DNA of 64,000 nucleotides from Liolophura sinensis (GCF_032854445.1 NC_088307.1:18798017-18862016); one strand, 5' to 3'; shown: positions 36,001 to 47,126, counted from the first letter of the stretch. The notes: generated by a model from the sequence alone, not told the origin. A program made the numbers and translations.

Positions 36001-39000
36001 TTCTCAAAGTGCATGTTTACAGATGAAATACAGAATGCCCCAAAGCTAGGGTGTGTGAACAAATGATGCCTGTGCTACAGATGTTAACCTCTGTTGTTTT
36101 ATCCACAGATGCAAGTTGTTTATCGCCAAAAAATTTATAGCTCAGGGGAAGGGTGGCAGCAAAGAGGCAGCTTGGGTAGACTGCTCCAACTCAGCCCTGG
36201 AGAAACTGAAGAAAACAAAGTCTTACATAAAGGTGCAGTGATAGTGTATTACTTTTCAGCATTTATATTATGTATACATATATCAGTGAACTCTGTAGAG
36301 ACCAACAAGTGGTATCAAGTACTTACAATGTTATATATGTTGTAAGTACTTAAAATGTTGTGTATGTTGTAAGTACTTACAATGTTGTATATGTTGTAAG
36401 TACTTACAGTGTTGTATATGTTGTAAGTATGTACAATGTTGTATTTGTTGTAAGTACTTACAATGTTGTGTATGTTGTAAGTACTTACAATGTTGTATAT
36501 GTTGTAAGTACTTACAATGTTGTGAATGTTGTAAGTACTTACAATATTATATATGTTGTAAGTACTTACAGAGTTGTATATGTTGTAAGTACTTACAATG
36601 TTGTATATGTTGTAAGTGCTTACAGAGTTGTATATGTTGTAAGTACTTACAATGTTGTATATGTTGTAAGTACTTACAATGTTGTATATGTTGTAAGTAC
36701 TTACAATGTTGTATATGTTGTAAGTGCTTACAGTGTTGTATATGTTGTATATAAAATTCTTTAGCCTCTTATGTACATGTACCCTAATTCCTCAACCTTT
36801 TCGCATATAAAAGAACAACTTTAACTGCAATTTATTCTCATTTATAATTTGATTTTGGAGACAAAACTACATTGGTTGGATTGGCCATTTTCAGGGCTTC
36901 AAAAAAAAGTATAATTTTATCTTAAAAACATGCAAAATGTTTGAAGAATTACAGCAGTCATACTCCCTAAAGCGCATGTGCTGCTCTCTACATTCACTTT
37001 ACATCACTGCGCACCACTAACAAAAATTGTACAGAAATCTTGTACGCCGTGGTCACTTGGGTGTTAGTGATATTAGAAAACACAAAAACCCTCTGAATCT
37101 TTGATTCTAACCAACACCTGACACAATTTTTATTGATGAATGCTGGTTAAATAGTTCTGCGTGAGGATACCAGTGGTGAGGCTCAGCCCAACAAGCCTAG
37201 ATGTACATAATGTCACACAGGCTCCAAGGTCAAGCTTGTCTAGTGGTGGCAGTGATGTAAAGCGAGCTTAGAGAGTGGCGCTTGTGCTGTAAGGAGTACG
37301 GTATCTAAACCATGAGAGGACACTTTGTTTTGTTGGATGTTAAAGTAAGACAAACCAGCACAATATCATGGCTGTGTTTGAACAGTTAAATGCTAACTCA
37401 GCCCCAGAGTGCATAGAGAAGATTAGCATGCAGTTGTGATGAGTTCAAGTCCTGCCCATGCTGGCTTTCTTTTCAGCTTTATATGGGAAGGTCTGTCAAC
37501 AACCTACGGATGGTTGTGGGTTTCCTCCCACCATAATGCTGGCCACTGTTGTCTAAGTGAAATATTCTTGAGAACGGTGTAAAACACAAATCAATCAAAT
37601 CTCTGATCAAATTTTGTAAGTGTATCTACCGATGTTTGCAACAACAACTTTGTGAAAAATCATGTATTGTAATGAAGCATGTTATAATGATGAAGATACG
37701 TGGGAAGGTCTGGCAGCAACCTTCGGATGGTCTGGCAGCAACCTGCGGATGGTCGTGGGTTTCCCCCCACCATAATCCCTGGCTGCCATTGTATAAGTGA
37801 AATATTCTTGAGTATGGCGTGAAACACCAATCAAATAAATATGATGATGAAGATAACCACTTCCGTTACCTAATAGTTAGAGCGTCCAGCAAAACCAGGG
37901 TCGAGCTCCACAAAGCTATTCTAGGTTTAGCTCATAGTTACTTCTATATCAACACTTGGACCGCTTCAGTAACCTAATTGTTAGAGCGTCGACTGCAAAG
38001 TTGGAAGAATTGGGACCAAGTTTGAGTTGGGTCAAACCAAAGACTGTGAAAAATGGTACTAATTGCTGCCTGCCTTGCCAAAAAAAAAAAAAAAGACTGA
38101 TTAGCCTGGTGTCAGTACAGTGCGACAGGGTGGGGTGTCATGTCTGGTGTCTTCAGTATAATACTTCAGTGACGGCAGCACTGTGGCGGCATGGACTCTC
38201 CACAAGAGGACACATTATATGTACACACACCTAGTGATTCCTTATCATCATATGACTGGAAAAATGATGAAGAGGTCGTCTCCTCTTCTAACTCGGGCCC
38301 TCTCTCTCTTAGATGGTTGAGCCGCCAACTCACTATCAAACTTCCAAATTTATACAGTGTATAAATTTTCCTCATGGTGGGCTGATCTGATAAAGTTTGA
38401 ACATCGAATCACGTGTTCAGTTTATTTTGTTTTTATTTTTGTTTACAGATTAAGCCAAATACATCAAAAGAACCACTCATGACGTGGGAGGTGTTTAAGG
38501 CACAAGCAGAAAGCTGGTATACCGCCCAGGGCCTGCCCGACCCCACCCCAGACAAACCTGACCCCAACCCAGACATCAGTGTGGCAGAGGAGACGCCTCA
38601 GAAGACCAATAAAGCGGTCACTGAGAATCCATACCTGTCTGAGCCCTCAAATAACAATGTAACAAGTGGTGCTAATACTAAGAGTGAAGCACCTGTGGTT
38701 GCTTATACAACTAGAAAGGGGTTGGCAGCCACAGAGACCACCCAACCCGTGGAACCTACTGTTAAAGCCACAGTATCTTCCACCGGTAACAACTTGACAA
38801 CCCCAGGAGTGGGGGTCTACAACAGTGAGACAGCGGCGGGGGGCAATACAACCATCCAAACTTCCAGTCAGTACTCCTTTGACTACACCAACTACAACCC
38901 GCAATTCAGTTTTGTGTACGATGCACAGGGCTATTGCTACATACTGGATAGCTCTGGTCAGTATACTCCATACACTGCTCAGGCCCATGCTATGTACTAC

Positions 39001-39675
39001 AATATGTACAGTGGTCAGTATGGTCAGGCATCAACTGGTCAGTACACAGTTCCAGGCAGTGAGAATTATTCCACACAAACATTTGGGCAGTACGGTACGT
39101 GGGGCACAGATGGGAATGCAAACCCCCTAGGCGGTTATGGGCAGACTCCTGGTACCCAGATGCAAACCACAACTGCACAGCCACCAGCCACCCCCCCTAC
39201 AAAAGGGCGCTGGGACCTAAGTGTGAAAGTGCCGAAAACAATGTCAGAAGCTAAAACTGCCCAAAACTACAGAAACTGCAATGACACTAAAGGGCAGCGT
39301 AAGGCGCATAGGCTTTTGTCATCTGGTGTACTGGTTCCGCGGAAGGGGAAATTCATACACTGGCGCGAACCCTTGGCTCCGGTCAATAAAAAGGTTCTGA
39401 TGTACCTGGAAGACAGGTTGATAAAGCGGCGAAAAGTGGACACATTGGAAGAAATGTACATCTGTAGCGGGATGCCGCTGGCAGAACGGCAAGCATTAGA
39501 AAACCTGTGTCTCAAATATGATTTTAAGCTCATCATGCACGGAGCAGACCACAAAATTTCAGTTATTCGCTGGTTCAGTGCCCAAGAAACATTCGCCTGT
39601 TTAAAGCGCAACAACAACGTCAGCGGGCGCACAATACTCGTGGCTGAAAAAGGAGTTCCTACTGGGCTAGAATGA
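33025..39675 (+). CDS. Unrecognised RNA-binding-type protein: Pro-rich, RGG/Gly-rich, dsRBD-like, Q/Y-rich, R3H-like
   Basis: Coding starts at ATG 33068 (second ATG follows) in exon 33025-35646, which follows TTCCTTTTAG; exons 36109-36232 and 38449-39675 (TGA) join in phase. Order: Arg/Met-rich start; tandem proline repeats (PLGPFDPLER); RGG/Gly-rich stretch; three copies of TYGDKS-x-NS-x-RRWALLLGDS (near 34042, 34268, 34867); GGFDGSGNR repeats; acidic DESDDEDD; a conserved-looking block (KAFCYFVRFTDPSD, VRVVECQLYV); a dsRBD-like end (GKGGSKEAAW...SALEKLK); a Q/Y/S-rich FUS-like stretch; and an R3H-like end (MPLAERQALENL...DFKLIMHG) without the R-xxx-H pair. About 1,300 residues, probably nuclear RNA-binding. 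The main frame ends at TGA 34402; coding moves by one near 34360 and returns near 34927-34967. NKRF-like proteins share dsRBD and R3H parts, but I cannot confirm kinship. Confidence 0.8.
34500..34730 (+). repeat. 27-bp coding minisatellite (Gly-rich repeats)
   Basis: Units of GGATTTGATGGAAGTGGCAA plus CCGTGGC repeat about eight times. In the frame used by the gene they encode GGFDGSGNR. The length is a codon multiple, so all three forward frames stay open; the other frames (VATVADLME-type) are not credible proteins. Confidence 0.8.
36305..36755 (+). repeat. 27-bp palindromic minisatellite in an intron
   Basis: About 16 copies of TGTTGTATATGTTGTAAGTA plus CTTACAA. The 16-bp palindrome TTGTAAGTACTTACAA places GTAAGTA, the best 5' splice-site match, on both strands of every unit. 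The unit is nine codons, so an open frame (VYVVSTYNV) runs through it as an artefact. It starts about 70 bp after the donor of exon 36109-36232. Confidence 0.9.
36770..36900 (+). repeat. Dispersed repeat segment shared with 42070-42190
   Basis: TTGATTTTGGAGACAAAACT then ACATTGG occurs in both places, preceded by similar GCAACTT...TGCA stretches. It may be a further nonautonomous element; the ends are unclear. Confidence 0.5.
36961..37298. mobile_element. MITE family G, full copy
   Basis: Long inverted arms: TACTCCCTAAAGCGCATGTG ... TTTACATCACTG ... CACCACTA on the left, and TAGTGGTGGCAGTGATGTAA ... GTGCTGTAAGGAGTA on the right. It is about 338 bp with no ORF. A partial copy is at 47984-48250. 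Confidence 0.8.
37400..37602 (+). mobile_element. SINE family A copy
   Basis: Degraded head (TGAGTTCAAGTCCTGCCCAT), then GGATGGTTGTGGGTTTCCTC and AATATTCTTGAGAACGGTG. It lies in the last intron of the RNA-binding-type gene. Confidence 0.8.
37699..37843 (+). mobile_element. SINE family A, 3' half with internal duplication
   Basis: The segment GGTCTGGCAGCAACCT plus GGATG is duplicated in tandem inside an otherwise standard 3' half ending CACCAATCAAATAAATATG. Confidence 0.8.
37857..38262 (+). mobile_element. SINE family B composite (partial head, MITE piece, full B)
   Basis: A partial B head (ACCTAATAGTTAGAGCG) runs into CCACAAAGCTATTCTAGGTT, which looks like half of the palindromic MITE seen at 18269. 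A full family B copy follows: ACCTAATTGTTAGAGCG (A-box-like), AATGGTACTAATTGCTGCC, an A15 run, then GGTGTCAGTACAGTGCGAC and GGGGTGTCATGTCTGGTGTC. The same join is seen near 44418-44520. Confidence 0.7.
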
Positions 39676-39789
39676 ATCCGGAACTGAAATTATAATTTTT
39701 TTTCGTGCCGAATTATCGTTGACGCAGTCTCTGTTGGAGCACATAGGAGTGGATGAAATTTGACAGGGCCTTCGAGGACTGACGGTGAA

Positions 39790-40018
39790 TGTACTAGTTC
39801 AGCGTAATGACTCGGGAACCTCTCACCAATGCAGTCGCTGTGAGTTCAAGTCCAGCTCATGCTGGCTTCCTCTTGTCGTACATAGGAAGGTCTGGCAGCA
39901 ACCTGATTCTGGGTTCTCCCGCTTTTATCCCAACATATTATGTGTGCCGCAGACGCATAAGTAAAATATTATTGAGTACGGCACAGCGTAAAATCACATA
40001 AATAATCATATAGATAAA
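39790..40018 (+). mobile_element. SINE family A, near full length
   Basis: CCTCTCACCAATGCAGTCGC, TGAGTTCAAGTCCAGCTCAT, then a diverged centre and a tail with ATTATTGAGTACGGCACAGC. It lies about 115 bp after a stop codon, so probably in the 3' UTR. Confidence 0.85.
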
Positions 40019-40332
40019 TTTACACAAGTCAGCTGTTAGTAAAGCAATCACAGTCACGCCCCATGTTACCATAGAATACACTCAAGTGTATGTCCCTGAC
40101 AGGAAACAAGAAAAGTTCAGATTGGGTATTCTTGATGGGACTTTTCCAGCACTTTAATATTTGAATCATTGCTAAAGAAACCCAATAATTGTAGGCATAT
40201 ATAATTGTATCTGTAGCTCTGCATGTACATAGACAAAAATCCATGTTTGTCATCATTAAATTTGTGATTCTTTAATTTTCACTTACCTGTGTAAGTTTTG
40301 TAAATGGCTCAACATGGGTGTTCTCTTATTGC

Positions 40333-40435
40333 AGTGAATGACCTAAATTTTCGCCCTGAATTTTTTGCACATTTTGCTTGATTGTGAGAGTTCCATTGAT
40401 CTTAGAAAGGTGTCGTACGGGGGAAATATGCAGCT
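40333..40435 (-). mobile_element. MITE family D, partial reverse copy
   Basis: AATGACCTAAATTTTCGCCC followed by GAGAGTTCCATTGATCTTAG and AAAGGTGTC matches the right half of the family. Confidence 0.6.
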
Positions 40436-41290
40436 TTTCTCTGGGCTATGCTCAGTTTTTATTAATTTGTTTTAGTGTTTTTGGTTTTTGATTTCTGTAT
40501 TAGGTACACTTTTTTTTTTTTAAATGAGTACACATTTGTGTATTTCGTACATCATTGTGTGCAAAGTACACTTTTTTTTTATGAGGTACACATTTGTGTA
40601 TGTATTTCTGAATAATTTATAACTTACTTGGATGGGAACAGCTTTTGTGTCAATTGTTTGAAGGTAAATTAGTCAGTGGATCATGTTGGATCTAATTTGT
40701 TTTTCATTTAGTACAAATTAAGGTTAATTACTAACAACATATTTTCAGCAACATTTGGCGAATCATTAGAACCTTCCCCATGGCTAATCTCTACGTGCAA
40801 ATTCCAACATTTGTATTTTGAAACTTCTGTGATGTGGTTATTGATAAACCAGTCAAATTTAAAAACAATTCAGCTTACAGATCAGTGTTATCCTTCTCTT
40901 GGTTAAAGCTCGTGGCTGGTATGCTGATGATAGCTTAACATGGCTGAGTGGTTGAGGTTCTGGCCTGACACGAGTTCAAACCCCTTCTCCGTCAGAGAAT
41001 TTTCATGATTCCACTGGGCACTTTGTTGGCTCAGAATGTTAAGGACAAAGAAAGCAATAAAATGAAGTACATAGTAGATGAAACATTGTTCATTGTCAAA
41101 GAAAATAGTTCTATTTATTTTTATAGAATTTTTCCAAATAAGTAAAATGATTTCAAAACATCAGATCCGTCTGTAGAGACCCACAGAGTAGTAGTGACCG
41201 TGTTTCATCTCTATATTTTGCTTAAAACAGTTCATTTGAAGATCCATTCAGCGAATGTATTCGTTGATTTGTATGTGTATGCATTTTGAA

Positions 41291-41360
41291 TGATGAAGGG
41301 TTTCCTCCATGAAATAAGTGAAAAATGTTTGAGCACGACGTGAAGCGCAAATCAATCAAC
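41291..41360 (+). mobile_element. SINE family A tail, degraded
   Basis: GGGTTTCCTCC then ATAAGTGAAAAATGTTTGAG and CAAATCAATCAAC. Confidence 0.55.
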
Positions 41361-42840
41361 CGGGATTCCCCTGCTCCCATTGTTGTGAGGGCGTTGGTAT
41401 CAAGAAGTGATTGACAGTGGTTTCTTGTGAGTTCTTACATGAAGTTCCTGGGAAACTGCCTGACTTCAGATGACATACATGCAAATGAGGTGGATAAGCT
41501 AACCTGTAGGAGAGTTTTAAGTTAGAATTCTTTTATCTTTAAAGGTTAAAAAAAAACAAAAAAAAAAAAAGCCCCAGTCATGTGACCTGTCAAAATTGTG
41601 TAGCAACAATTATTGATCATATTTACTAAAACGTGGACGTGTGCAAAAAAGTCACAATTTAGAGATGATAAATGATGGGAGAAAATTGAGGAGCAGAACG
41701 AAGTGTCATTTGTGCCTCAGGAATACAGTGAGAGATGAATACAGCAGAAAATTAATGTTAACACAGGCACCTGATCGAGCAGGATGGTTCTTACCACTAA
41801 TAACAAAAGAGTTCAAACTTGAAACTCCCTTATTGCTTGCTAAAAAGTGGTTTACTGCAGGGTTTCCTCCACCTATAAAACTTGCCTCTATCTTACCAGT
41901 GAAAAATTTTTCATTATCATGACTATGGCAGAAAACTTGTAGCTCAGTAAGTAAATCATTTGCTAAGACAGTATGTTGGTGACTAATAAAGAGCGAGTGT
42001 CCCTGACCCTGATTTTCATGTACCATAGGAACTTTAATTCAATTTTGTTACTTTCTTGGATTGGTATTCAGCATGTAGAGGTTGGTACTCGAAACTTTTC
42101 ACTTATGTAAGAGCAACTTACAGTGCAGTTTATGCTTATTTTTAAATTGATTTTGGAGACAAAACTACATTGGACTACTGCATTGGCAGCCGAGTTTGAC
42201 CAAAATTGTAAATTGTCAAATTTATGGATGAAGGGAACTGGACAGCTGTTGTGTGTAAAGTTATTTATTCTTGAGTACAACATTTTATGAATCCTTCAGG
42301 ACTCCACCTTTGCTCAAGCTCCAAAAGTTTTGGAAGGTTTAACGGAAAAAAGAATTGAGGGAGCAGACACTAAAAAACCCAAAAATGAAATAAAAACAAA
42401 ATCTGAAAATTCACCGTTTCATTTTGTCTGGTTTTGAGGTTTTTATGACTTTTTTTGGTTTTTTTCAAGGCTTTCTGATCAAGCAAATATGTCAACAGGA
42501 AAAATTGCTGGGACAGTTAAGGGGATTTCCAAGTTTTATTTCTATACCCTCCTCTCACATTGAATAGTGTGATTTATTCTTCCTGTAAAACAACAATTTA
42601 AATTGGTGTGACCCAAGTTCTTGTTATTGAATCCCTGCATGTGAGATTCCACATGACATACACCAGAACACAATCTTACTGGTCAGAAACTGATAAACGG
42701 CTGTCTACTGCACCTTCACACCTCTGAAGATCCATGGATAATGAGCGATTTTTTTTTCACAGTGCATACGAATGAAGAGAAAAGTCTTCATGCATATTTT
42801 TATTTCATGTCATAAGCATAATATATATGGCATAATAACC
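41361..42840. other. Spacer, no gene seen
   Basis: AT-rich. It contains the dispersed repeat at 42070-42190 and T/A homopolymers. Short open frames lack splice context or domain content. Confidence 0.4.
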
Positions 42841-42844
42841 AGTT

Positions 42845-43115
42845 GCAGTGGCTGAGAGGTTACCATGCTAGCACGGCACAATCACCGTGGAGCCTCTCAC
42901 CTACATGTATGTAGCTGCTGTAAGTTCAAGTTCAGCTCATGCTGGCTTCCTTTTCAATTGTATGTGGGAAGGTCTGCCAGCAACCTGTGGATGGTTATGG
43001 GTTTTTCCCCGGGTTTTACGTGGTTTCCTCCCACCATAATGCTGGCCACCGTTGCATGAGTGAAAATATTCTTGAGTACAAGGCGTATAATTTCAATCAA
43101 AAAAGTAAATAAATA
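42845..43115 (+). mobile_element. SINE family A, full length
   Basis: Head GCAGTGGCTGAGAGGTTACC, B-box-like AAGTTCAAGTTCAGCTCATG, centre GGAAGGTCTGCCAGCAACCT, and a tail to AAAGTAAATAAATAA. Confidence 0.9.
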
Positions 43116-43820
43116 ACAACCAAATGTCCACAAAGAAAGAAACAATCCTTGCCCTGTGTACATGTAGTTTTATGAAACATTAACACAACTTCTCAATGCA
43201 CAAATAAACATCAAGAAGTGGACGGATTTTACATCACAGCTTTCATAGTATATAAACATTTTCCTTGCAAAATTTCTAATAATGAGCAATGCACTTGCAT
43301 AAAATTTTTCATAACTCTTTTTCACAAAAGATACATGCAGATTACAATGCCAGAAATTGTAAAAAAGAAATGTTTTGAGAGCTTTGTGGAAGTACAGCCC
43401 ACATGTATGTTCAGGATTCACAAAGAACACTACTACGGTCACCTGAAGAAGTTGCTAATACCAAGGCCCTTCAGTTTTGGATATGGCTTGTAGGCCTACT
43501 TGGTCCATTCTGGAATAATTTGTTGCTATAAATTGTCTCATGGGATATGCTTTATTTCATTTGATTTAATGCTTACAAGTAACATTTTATCCACATGTTT
43601 GGACCTGTTTTCATGCAACAAATTCTGTATCACCAATTGCAACAATGAGGCTTATACATGTAGCAATAATTCAATAATAGAAAATGTACTCAGCTAATAC
43701 ATTGTTTCAATTTTGTTATATTCAGATTTTAAGTCCACATGCTCTCAGACAACATGAAAAGTCTATATTTTTTATCTCATCTTCAACTGTGAACCATTTA
43801 ATCTGTCTGTCTCAAAATGG

Positions 43821-43920
43821 GCCTCCGGGGCTCAGTTGTTTAGTGCACTAGCACAGCTTAATGAATCAGGAGCCTCTCACCAATGCTGTCGATGTGAGTT
43901 CAAGCCCAGCTCATGCTGGA
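43821..43920 (+). mobile_element. SINE family A, head only
   Basis: GGCCTCCGGGGCTCAGTTG through GTGAGTTCAAGCCCAGCTCA, then ends abruptly. This is the clearest view of the tRNA-derived 5' end in this window. Confidence 0.85.
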
Positions 43921-44417
43921 TATACCCTAATTTTTCAACCATCTCTTCAACCGATACATTAAAACACAGTGAAAGACCTATGGGGTCTGGAGAAATAACT
44001 CACACAGTTTTATGAAGTTTGTATCTTCAGTGACACAAATTATTTATAGAGTCATTTTCAAAACAATTGTATGAATAAATTCCTCGGGAATGTGCTAAAA
44101 CAGTAGTATTGATGGAAGGGAAGTGGTCTCTTGTGAACGTCATTCAAGACTACACAAAGCACCAAAGACTGCGTATTACCACAGGCCCCACAGAACACAG
44201 CTTCAATTTCCCAACAACAACAACATGTTAACCAAATCAGCCCAGAAGGGCAGTAATTTCTTTTTATTTGTTAGGCAGTTGAAGACCTGTTATCCTTGAA
44301 ATCTTTTTAAATTTTTTAAGAAGATCAAATTGATGCCAAAGACTTCACCACATTCACCTTCTGTTAAATCCCTATTATCTTGATGGTTTCCATAAGCATG
44401 TCAACACCACCCCTCTA

Positions 44418-44660
44418 TGCAGAATCCAGCAAAACCATGGTGAAGTTCTATAAAGCTATTCTAGGCTTAGCTCATAGTTACAACTATATGAACAGCTGGA
44501 CCACTTCAGCAGCCTAATAGTTAGAGCGTGTGCCACAACTTAGGGTGTCATGGCTGGTGTCTTCGGCATGATATTTCAGTGGCAACAGCACTTTGGCGCC
44601 ATGGCACAGTTAATATTGACATAAAACCCCAGACATACATACAGGCCAAATACATACACG
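44418..44660 (+). mobile_element. SINE family B composite, second copy
   Basis: Shares with 37873-38160 the order CCAGCAAAACCA, AAAGCTATTCTAGG, TTAGCTCATAGTTAC, GACC-CTTCAG, CCTAATAGTTAGAGCG and GGTGTCATGGCTGGTGTCTT. The middle of the B unit is deleted. It ends in CATACATACA. Confidence 0.7.
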
Positions 44661-44764
44661 GATATTGCTACCGTCGTTACAATAACCTGCGATGGTTCTG
44701 TAAAACTGGACATTATTCTCTCAAACTCTCGATTTCATTCTCAAACAGTAGCTCGTGCCTCAGT

Positions 44765-44882
44765 ATCAGTTTGTCCATGGTCTATGCAGAGTACATCAGT
44801 TTGTCCATAGTCCATTAGGAGTACATCAGTTTGTCCACGGTCCATTAACAGTACACAAGCTTGTTCATGGTCAATTAAGAGT
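44765..44882 (+). repeat. 30-bp tandem repeat, about four copies
   Basis: CAGTTTGTCCATGGTC followed by TATGCAGAGTACAT, repeated with substitutions. Confidence 0.75.
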
Positions 44883-45414
44883 TGGTTATTTACTTTTTTT
44901 CGCTCCTTTCACCTTCTGCAAAGAAACCCAGATGTACCAATAATTAGATCATTTTCTTGCCATCAGCATCATGGTATGTAAGACTGCCAAAAATGTATGT
45001 CTGAAATCCACTTACTTCTCTTCTTTTAGAATTTTTTTCTCTGAACGAAATGCATATTTGATATTTTTCAAATCTAACCTTGAAACTTTGCTTTTAAGTG
45101 ATTCTACTTTCATTTTCAACTTTGAAGAAATTCTTTCAGAGTTAACAAGTGTGGTGTGCACCCATGTATACAAATGAGCTATTCCAACATTAAATGCTGG
45201 ACTTGGGGCCAAAAAAAAACCCAAAACAATTTTATAACATTGTTGACACCAAAATGCCATCACCACTTCAGAATGCAGCTGTGCAATGCAGTCCTGTATC
45301 AATTCCTCCACACAGTAAAAGTATTGTACCAGCATTGTCTGGTGTTTACTGCCATACCCAAGGATTTAACTTTTACTTTTAACAGTGATCAGGTTTATAC
45401 TTGTAGGTGGAGGA

Positions 45415-45765
45415 AACCAGTGTGCCCAGAGGAAACATCGGTGCCCAGAGGAAACCAGTGTACACAGAGGAAACCAATGTATCCAGAGGAAACATGGGTG
45501 CCCAAAGGAATCTGGTGTGTGCAGAGGAAACTGGGTGGCCCAGAGGAAACCTGGGTGCCCACAGGAAACTGATGTGCCCCAAGGAAACTGGAATGCCCAG
45601 GAGAAACTGGTGTGCCTATAGGAAGCTGGAGTGCCCAGGGGAAACTGGTGTGCCCATAGGAAGCCGGAGTGCCCAGAAGAAAATGGTATGCCCACAGGAA
45701 GCTGGAGTGCCCAGAAGAAAATGGTGTGCCCTTAGGAAGCTGGTGTGCCTGGAGTAAACTACTGT
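45415..45765 (+). repeat. 19-bp minisatellite, about 18 copies
   Basis: The unit GTGCCCAGAGGAAACTGGT is 19 bp and contains no stop in any forward frame, so three overlapping frames stay open through the array (57-bp protein period, GNQCTQRKP-type). On the minus strand it reads as WAHQFPLGT-type repeats. No start, splice or domain evidence supports translation. Confidence 0.88.
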
Positions 45766-45779
45766 CTTTTGCCTAGCAC

Positions 45780-46900
45780 CTGATAAAACTCCCGACTTGA
45801 AGCGTCAAAGAAGACCACCAAGAGTTAGATCTGAACAAACAACATAATTCTTCAATGGTCTGACAGTTGTACCCAGTCACTGCTTACACCATGTTAATCT
45901 ACACTGTCTTTAAAAACATGGCTGTAAAAACATGAAATTTTCATCAACTGAAATAAAAAGTGAAACAAGACAATGCACTGAAATAAAGTTAATGCAGCAC
46001 ATAACATAACAGAACAGAGCATTCAGAATGTTTGAGGCAACTGGAGGGGTGAGCAGGTGGAACCATTTAGATCTTCACCATGGGGATATAGGAAGGGAAA
46101 TGAAAATAAATATGTAATAATATTACAGACAACATTAATAACATATGCATGAACAATGTTCTTTTATGTATAAAATATACACAATATAAAATGCTATTAT
46201 TGTACAAAACGAAAATAAAAATGTTGACACAATGAAGCTAAGCAACCCACTGATTTCACACTTTGACTGATTGCTAGGCTTCAATGTTATTAAGATATAA
46301 GTTTGATATTTATGAACATTACACAATTATGATCAAAATTCCAAATATATGCAGGTTTATACAACAGTAGTGCTTGATCAAGCACAGTTTTCAACAGATA
46401 TGTGTTGTCATGGCAACTATCAGCCACCTTGTAAGGGCAATAACTGCTTCAATTATTTGTTGAAAACTATGTCCAATGTGCTTAAACCATAGATACACAA
46501 TACTGAATAACATAATACTTACAGCTGAAACGGGGCCTACAAGCCCGAAAAGCGGGAGGAAAAAAAGTAGTACAATGAAAAACAGACGCACAGATTGTGT
46601 AATTTTAGGTTGTACATGTGTGGTGAGACATGATATAACGAACTGATTAACAGATTGGTGTTTCATTTCAGTTTTATGCCAGATGTTAATTTCGTGGACG
46701 GAGGAAACCAGAATGTAATGTCACAAAAAGAAAGTATCTCTCATGGCACATGCAGACTTTCACTTTTCAGAGAATGTTCATTGTGACCATTTATACCCCC
46801 ATGGTGGAAAGCCATAGATCTCTAGAAATGCACTCATGAAAAGTGTCAGTAGAAGTCAACTAGTTATCAGTAAAAAACACGTAATGTCTCTTAAAACATT
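45780..46900. other. Spacer, no gene seen
   Basis: No supported exon. A minus-strand frame at 46391-46666 contains a hydrophobic stretch but no splice or start logic. The final ANKRD45 exon may lie somewhere here or near 47 kb. Confidence 0.35.
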
Positions 46901-46905
46901 TTAAT

Positions 46906-47126
46906 TACCCTCAATGACCATAAATTTTCGTCCGTGACAAACTTGCTCATTTTTCTTCATTCTAAGAGTTCTATTGATTTTAGAATGGTGTTTTGAGGTT
47001 TGCTTGGAACAAGGGATGATATACTACTGGAAAAATGTAATGTCATCACAGAAAATATTACTTTTTGACATTTATTTGCTTCCAAAATATGCACTTTGTG
47101 GGTGAATTTTTAGGTCATTTAGGGTA
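46906..47126 (-). mobile_element. MITE family D, full reverse copy
   Basis: Begins TACCCTCAATGACCATAAAT and ends TTTTAGGTCATTTAGGGTA, with the family body between. It lies downstream of the last recognised ANKRD45 exon. Confidence 0.75.

Larger units (their letters stand above)
39676..41070 (+). other. 3' flank of the RNA-binding-type gene, possible UTR
   Basis: AATAAA at 41057-41062 is one possible poly(A) signal. The stretch contains a SINE (39790-40018) and a MITE D fragment (40333-40435, reverse). A tRNA-like fragment (GGCTGAGTGGTTGAGG, then GAGTTCAAACCCC) at 40943-40985 is probably a SINE remnant, since no full cloverleaf could be drawn. Confidence 0.35.

Noticed and set aside
36360-36764. 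134-codon ORF (VYVVSTYNV repeats)
   Set aside because: It follows only from a 27-bp stop-free repeat inside an intron.
43821-43920. tRNA gene
   Set aside because: A- and B-box-like words are present, but it is the head of SINE family A and no full cloverleaf can be drawn. The same holds for 40943-40985 and 57150-57200.
45156-45757. Overlapping ORFs at the 19-bp array
   Set aside because: They are repeat artefacts without starts, splice sites or domains.
46391-46666. Small membrane protein on the minus strand
   Set aside because: One hydrophobic stretch only; no start or splice logic and no family recognised.
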